Positions 7,115 to 10,330 of a stretch of 10,330 nucleotides of DNA are shown piece by piece. The translations under genes were made by a program, and so were the position numbers. The notes beneath the pieces are model-generated. The model did no database searches. It was not told the origin of the DNA and saw nothing but the letters and a program-made list of their open reading frames with translations. The DNA comes from JBAVQS01 sp049694275 (GTDB taxonomy: Bacteria; Chloroflexota; Anaerolineae; UBA4142; SHND01): the NCBI GenBank assembly GCA_049694275.1, contig JBAVQS010000247.1, positions 1 through 10,330 of the forward strand, given 5' to 3'. Position 1 is the first letter of the stretch. Every line of letters starts with the position of its first letter.

Positions 7115-7657
7115 ATGAAAAACCTTTTTCGCCTTGGCTTGTTCGGGGGCCTGCTCGTCGCATTTCTCTATTTTCTGCGCCGCCGGGCGCAACAAGAAAC
7201 GCCTGAGCCGCCGGGCCAACGGACCGGTCTCGGTCCCCCGACCTATCACTTTGACCCCAATGTCTCGCGCAAGGTCTCTGTGACCGCGCCCGACCAGAAA
7301 GGCCGCCCACTGCACGTCGAGGCGCGTCCCATCGGCCCTGATCCCGACACCCGTCCCCCGGAAGGGAAAGGGATACAAGAATTGATTGTGACTGTGATCA
7401 ATCCGGCGGTAACCGATATGGGCTCGCGGACGCCGGTCACGACCTTTGATCCCCCGCTCGTGTTTACCGTTTCGTACGAACCTTCCGATGCGGACAAGGC
7501 CGGAGGCGCAATGAACCTGGCGCTGGCGCTCTATTACCAGGAGAAAGAGACCTGGCGCTGGCAGCGCCTGGCGACGGTGGTCGATCCGGCGCAAATGACC
7601 CTGACCGCAGAGGTTGCCACCCTCACGCCGCTCGATCCCATGGGGATTGTTCATTAG
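7115..7657 (+). CDS. Small membrane-anchored beta-rich protein
   Basis: A 180-aa protein of unknown function. One hydrophobic segment (about residues 5-20, LFRLGLFGGLLVAFLYFL) is followed by RRR, so it is probably a single-pass anchor. The arginines after the segment favour the remainder staying in the cytoplasm, but this is not certain. After a proline-rich spacer the rest is strand-rich. The pattern FDPPLVFTVSYEPSDAD, then LALALYYQEKETWRWQRL, then VDPAQMTLTAEVATLTPL resembles Ig/ZU5-like beta-sandwich modules in which a YY...W..L strand precedes TVDPxxxTLTAxV. The gene lies 2 bases after the TPR stop and 4 bases before the cyclase-ATPase start, so it is co-translated with both. It may tether or modulate them at the membrane (inference). 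Confidence 0.8.
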   Translation: MKNLFRLGLFGGLLVAFLYFLRRRAQQETPEPPGQRTGLGPPTYHFDPNVSRKVSVTAPDQKGRPLHVEARPIGPDPDTRPPEGKGIQELIVTVINPAVTDMGSRTPVTTFDPPLVFTVSYEPSDADKAGGAMNLALALYYQEKETWRWQRLATVVDPAQMTLTAEVATLTPLDPMGIVH

Positions 7658-7661
7658 GGCC

Positions 7662-9401
7662 ATGCCCCAGGATGATGCGCGCCTGAGCGCGCTCAGTCGG
7701 TCTATGCCGGCCGGCCTTGCCGGCAAGGTGCTTGCCGCGCGCGGTCAGGTCGAAGGCGAGCGCAAGGTCGTGACCATCCTGTTCGTCGATATGGTCAACT
7801 CGACCGGCCTTGCGGAACGGTTGGATCCGGAAGAGTACGCGGAGATCGTCAACGGCTCACACCGGCGGGTCGCTCAGCAAGTCTATCGCTACGAGGGGAT
7901 CATCGCCCAACTCCTCGGCGATGGGGTTCTCTGCTTTTTCGGGGCGCCGGTGAGCCACGAAGATGACCCCGAGCGCGCCGTGCACGCTGCTCTCGGGATT
8001 ATCGAGGCCTGCCAGGCGTACACCGCGGAACTTGCCCGGCGTCAGGTCGCGTTCCATGTGCGCATCGGCATCCATACGGGGCTGGTGATTGTGGATAAGA
8101 TTAGCACCGGCCAGCAACTGCAGTACTTTGCCGATGGCAGCACCATCAGCCTGGCGTCGCAACTGCAATCCCACGCGGACCCGGACACGATTCTGATCTC
8201 GCAAAATACCTTTCATTCCATCGAGCCGCTGTTCGATACCGTGGAACGGGACGCGCTGACCATTCCGGGGCGCTCCGCGTCTGTGTGCGCTTATCAGGTG
8301 CGCGGCGTAAAACCGGGCGGGGTCAAACGGCGCGGCCTGCCGGGGGTCTCTTCGCCTATGGTGGGCCGCCAGCGAGAGCTCGCAACGCTGGTGCAGTTTG
8401 CCGAGAATCTGCGCCGCGGGCAGGGCGGAATTGTCGCCGTGATCGGGGAAGCCGGGTTGGGCAAATCACGTCTCATCGCCGAATGGGAGCAATGGGTGCG
8501 TGCGTCGGCGGACGAGGGGGTTAGCCCATTGAGCTGGGCCGAAGGACGGGCGCGCTCGTATGGAGTGACGATGGGCTACCATCTGATTATCGATCTCGCC
8601 CGTTCCCTCCTGGGCGTTCCATCCGTTCTGGACCGGCAAGACCTGCAGGCCGCGCTCCAATCCCGTCTCCACGCACTGTTCGCGGAGGATTCCGCGCTCT
8701 ACGCCGAGGGTTATCCTTACATGGCGCATCTCCTCGGACTCTTGCTGGAACCGCCCTGGGCCGAGCGCCTCCAGTACGTCGATCCGCAAACCCTGCAAAC
8801 GCAGTACGCGCTGGCGATTCATCGCGCATTTCGTACGCTCACGGCAATCGCCCCGACGGTCATTGTCCTGGATGATGTGCATTGGGCCGATGCTCAATCC
8901 GTCGACTTGATTCGCCGGCTCTTGCCGCTGGTCGCTGATCGTCCGCTGCTCCTCTGCCTAGCGATGCGTCCTGAAAACACCGCGCCGGCCTGGAAGCTTC
9001 TCGGCGAAGCGCGCGACCTGCCGGGCGTCGGATTGACCGAGCTCTATCTCACCGCGCTCTCCTCGACCGACAGCGAAAGCCTGGTGACCAACCTGCTCGG
9101 CCGGGGCGATTTGCCGGTCTCTTTGCATGACCTGATTCTTTCCAGGGCCGAAGGAAATCCCTTCTTTGTCGAAGAGGTCATTCGCATCTTGATTGACCGG
9201 GGCATCCTCCAGCCGGTAGATGGGGAATGGGTCAGCGCCGAAACCGCCGGGCAGATCGCCATCCCCGATACGCTCAAGGGATTGCTGATGGCGCGCATCG
9301 ACCAGCTCCCGGAGGATGTGCGCCACACCCTCCGCGTCGCCTCGGTCCTCGGGCGCGAGTTTTCCTTTCAGCTCCTCCTGAAGGTATTGCAAGAAAAATA
9401 G
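7662..9401 (+). CDS. Class III cyclase-like domain with AAA/STAND ATPase, truncated before its TPR part
   Basis: The 579-aa protein has a class III nucleotide cyclase homology domain (about 34-215), then an AAA_16/STAND ATPase (about 230-510). In the cyclase domain both metal-binding aspartates are present, Asp43 in LFVDMVNST and Asp87 in LLGDGVLCFFGAP. The block usually reading GDTxNLAARL reads GSTISLASQL (159-168). The substrate Asp, transition-state Asn and Arg are thus Ser160, Ser163 and Gln167, and catalysis is doubtful. The ATPase has Walker A GEAGLGKS (262-269, Lys268), Walker B IVLDD (401-405) followed by VHWAD, and the family motif GNPFFVEEV (498-506). The chain stops at REFSFQLLLKVLQEK, exactly where relatives continue into winged helix and TPRs, which here are encoded upstream at 5685-7112. 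The start at 7662 is 4 bases after the preceding stop; an upstream ATG at 7614 would overlap that gene. A terminator begins 2 bases after the stop. Confidence 0.92.
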   Translation: MPQDDARLSALSRSMPAGLAGKVLAARGQVEGERKVVTILFVDMVNSTGLAERLDPEEYAEIVNGSHRRVAQQVYRYEGIIAQLLGDGVLCFFGAPVSHEDDPERAVHAALGIIEACQAYTAELARRQVAFHVRIGIHTGLVIVDKISTGQQLQYFADGSTISLASQLQSHADPDTILISQNTFHSIEPLFDTVERDALTIPGRSASVCAYQVRGVKPGGVKRRGLPGVSSPMVGRQRELATLVQFAENLRRGQGGIVAVIGEAGLGKSRLIAEWEQWVRASADEGVSPLSWAEGRARSYGVTMGYHLIIDLARSLLGVPSVLDRQDLQAALQSRLHALFAEDSALYAEGYPYMAHLLGLLLEPPWAERLQYVDPQTLQTQYALAIHRAFRTLTAIAPTVIVLDDVHWADAQSVDLIRRLLPLVADRPLLLCLAMRPENTAPAWKLLGEARDLPGVGLTELYLTALSSTDSESLVTNLLGRGDLPVSLHDLILSRAEGNPFFVEEVIRILIDRGILQPVDGEWVSAETAGQIAIPDTLKGLLMARIDQLPEDVRHTLRVASVLGREFSFQLLLKVLQEK

Positions 9402-9402
9402 G

Positions 9403-9440
9403 TCAGGCCGGGCGCATTTTGTGCTCGGCCTGATTCTTAT
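9403..9440. terminator. Terminator between convergent genes, usable from both strands
   Basis: TCAGGCCGGGC (9403-9413) pairs with GCTCGGCCTGA (9423-9433) over 11 pairs with one G-U and a 9-base loop. On the plus strand the tail is TTCTTATT. On the minus strand it is CCTATTTTTCTT. It can end both the cyclase-ATPase transcript and that of the VOC gene. Confidence 0.8.
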
Positions 9441-9447
9441 TCCGCGA

Positions 9448-9831
9448 CTAACCCTTCGGCGGTGGGCCCGCAAGTTGGAGGCGGTTCCCCTCCGGGTCAT
9501 AGAAATTGGCCCAGGTGACCATGTCGGGGATTGGGACCGCGTCTTCGCAGCGGACGCCGCGCCGCCGCAATTCCGCGACGACGGCAACGCAATCGTCGAC
9601 GGCGAATATGGCCGTCCCGCCGCCGCCGCCCGCCGGCACCGGATCGGGCCCGCGCCAGTGGTTGATGGCCAGGTGCGCCTTGTCCTTGTCGCCAAATTCC
9701 ATCCAACCGACCTCATCGCTGATAAAGGCGGCGACGGGCAAACCCAGAGTCTCGCCATAGAACTTTTTGGCCTGCTGCCAATCGGTCACATTGTAGGACA
9801 CAATATCGAGCCCCTTGAATAATTGCTCCAT
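9448..9831 (-). CDS. VOC-superfamily (glyoxalase/bleomycin-resistance fold) protein
   Basis: The 127-aa protein has the paired beta-alpha-beta-beta-beta layout of the vicinal oxygen chelate fold. The first module includes VTDWQQAKKFYGETLGLPV (15-33) and WMEFGD (43-48). The second ends in NFYDPEGNRLQL (109-120). Two usual metal-ligand positions differ: Ile10 stands where many members have His, and Gln119 replaces the Glu of DPxGNxxE. A standard glyoxalase I or metal-dependent dioxygenase activity is therefore doubtful, and a binding or metal-free role is possible. A glycine run (69-72) lies between the modules. The start is taken at 9831, nine bases after GGGAGG (9846-9841). The ATG at 9840 directly abuts that site and is too close to it. 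It is a monocistronic minus-strand gene with its own promoter. Confidence 0.88.
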   Translation of the reverse strand: MEQLFKGLDIVSYNVTDWQQAKKFYGETLGLPVAAFISDEVGWMEFGDKDKAHLAINHWRGPDPVPAGGGGGTAIFAVDDCVAVVAELRRRGVRCEDAVPIPDMVTWANFYDPEGNRLQLAGPPPKG

Positions 9832-9876
9832 TTCTTTCATCCTCCCTCTCTTCTGGATTGGCTAGAACGTATGTTC

Positions 9877-9905
9877 AGTATAGCATTCCTTGCGTGATGA
9901 TTCAA
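9877..9905 (-). promoter_or_regulatory. Promoter of the VOC gene
   Basis: On the minus strand TTGAAT (9905-9900), a 17-base spacer and TATACT (9882-9877), preceded by TGC as an extended -10, make a strong sigma70-like promoter. The predicted start is near 9870, about 40 bases before the start codon at 9831. Confidence 0.7.
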
Positions 9906-9947
9906 GAGGGGGGACGTTTAGATTTCGTAAAAAACGGAAGCGGGCGC

Positions 9948-9979
9948 AAAAAAACAGCGCCCTCATGATGAGAGCGCTG
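9948..9979 (-). terminator. Intrinsic terminator of the pilin transcript
   Basis: Read on the minus strand, CAGCGC (9979-9974) pairs with GCGCTG (9960-9955). An inner CTC/GAG-type stem follows after one mismatch. Seven T residues come next (9954-9948). It lies about 115 bases downstream of the pilin stop and closes that transcription unit before the VOC promoter. Confidence 0.85.
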
Positions 9980-10003
9980 TGGGGGAGTAGTATCTTGTGG
10001 GTG

Positions 10004-10038
10004 TTTGTAGAGACGCTCCGCCGGCGCGTCTCTACAAA
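10004..10038. repeat. Perfect 13-bp palindrome, REP-like element
   Basis: TTTGTAGAGACGC (10004-10016) and GCGTCTCTACAAA (10026-10038) are perfect inverted copies around a 9-base loop. Beyond a three-base bulge, GTGGGTG (9997-10003) and CACACAC (10042-10048) extend the pairing with one mismatch. The TGTAGAGACGC...GCGTCTCTACA form resembles dispersed palindromes known in Chloroflexota and Cyanobacteria intergenic DNA (recalled, not checked). No T-run follows, so it is not a terminator. Only one copy is in the window. Confidence 0.7.
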
Positions 10039-10093
10039 TTACACACACGAACGATGTGGCGTCGAGCCGGATGACTCTTGCTGGGCGCTTTCC

Positions 10094-10267
10094 TTAGTGA
10101 TCAATGTGCGGCCCAAAACGCAGACCGTTCGTTACCCGGCTAAAGATGTTGCCGATCCGGGGGCCGAGGATTGCGAGGATGGCCACCACGACGACCACGA
10201 CAAGAACAAGGATCAGGGCATATTCAGTTAGCCCCTGCCCCTGTTCATCATTGGGAAGATATAACAT
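10094..10267 (-). CDS. Flp-type (type IVb) pilin
   Basis: A 57-aa prepilin of the Flp family, the main subunit of Tad (tight adherence) pili. The short leader (1-10, rich in polar residues) ends in Gly10. The prepilin peptidase (TadV type) would cut before Gln11, leaving a mature chain QGLTEYALIL with the hallmark Glu-Tyr at mature positions 5-6 (Glu15, Tyr16). A long aliphatic helix follows, including six consecutive valines (23-28), then a short polar tail ending GPHIDH. Its length is normal for Flp pilins. The start at 10267 has AGGAGG four bases upstream (on the minus strand, about 10277-10272). A longer version from 10288 would put this site inside the gene. No Tad assembly genes are in the window. 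A terminator lies at 9979-9948. Confidence 0.9.
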   Translation of the reverse strand: MLYLPNDEQGQGLTEYALILVLVVVVVVAILAILGPRIGNIFSRVTNGLRFGPHIDH

Positions 10268-10330
10268 AACGCCTCCTGGATGAACCACGGCGGGGACGAT
10301 AATGAATCCATGTTACAGGAAAATGGGGCG

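Overview
The window looks like chromosomal DNA of a GC-rich bacterium, most likely a member of the Chloroflexota (Anaerolineae-like). The clues are a short Flp-type pilin with the motif GQGLTEYALIL, a class III cyclase/AAA ATPase/TPR signalling protein, a proline/threonine-rich PQQ-propeller lipoprotein, and REP-like hairpins. This assignment is inferred from gene style, not from a marker gene. There are no rRNA, tRNA, transposase or CRISPR signals.

Left edge (1-407): the first 13 codons of a minus-strand gene that runs off the window. Its 5' region holds a good sigma70-type promoter (260-289, minus) and a strong intrinsic terminator (150-194, minus) lying between promoter and gene. This looks like either an attenuated leader or a small RNA of about 100 nt. 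A divergent plus-strand promoter candidate (333-361) faces the next gene. Apart from these elements, 41-407 holds no gene I can support.

Centre-left (408-4728, plus): an outer-surface PQQ-like beta-propeller lipoprotein, then msrB (methionine-R-sulfoxide reductase) closed by a clear terminator (2431-2466). Next, under its own promoter (2530-2558), is a 710-aa molybdopterin/[4Fe-4S] oxidoreductase. Convergent to it, 4 bp away, is a 252-aa minus-strand protein with a faint kinase-like look (4733-5491).

Centre-right (5685-9401, plus): a compact three-gene run with junctions of 2-4 nt. It encodes a TPR protein, a small membrane-anchored beta-rich protein, and a class III cyclase-like/AAA ATPase protein. 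The first protein begins, and the third one ends, at about the same point of one well-known architecture (cyclase-AAA-winged helix-TPR). The operon therefore seems to carry the two halves of one signalling protein in reversed order, C-terminal half first, with an unrelated membrane gene between them. The cyclase domain keeps both metal-binding aspartates but has lost the residues that bind substrate and stabilise the transition state, so it is probably not an active cyclase. This is the most unusual part of the window.

Right edge (9402-10330): a terminator usable from both sides, a minus-strand VOC (glyoxalase-fold) protein with a near-ideal promoter, a minus-strand terminator, a 13-bp perfect REP-like palindrome, and a minus-strand Flp pilin gene near the window end.
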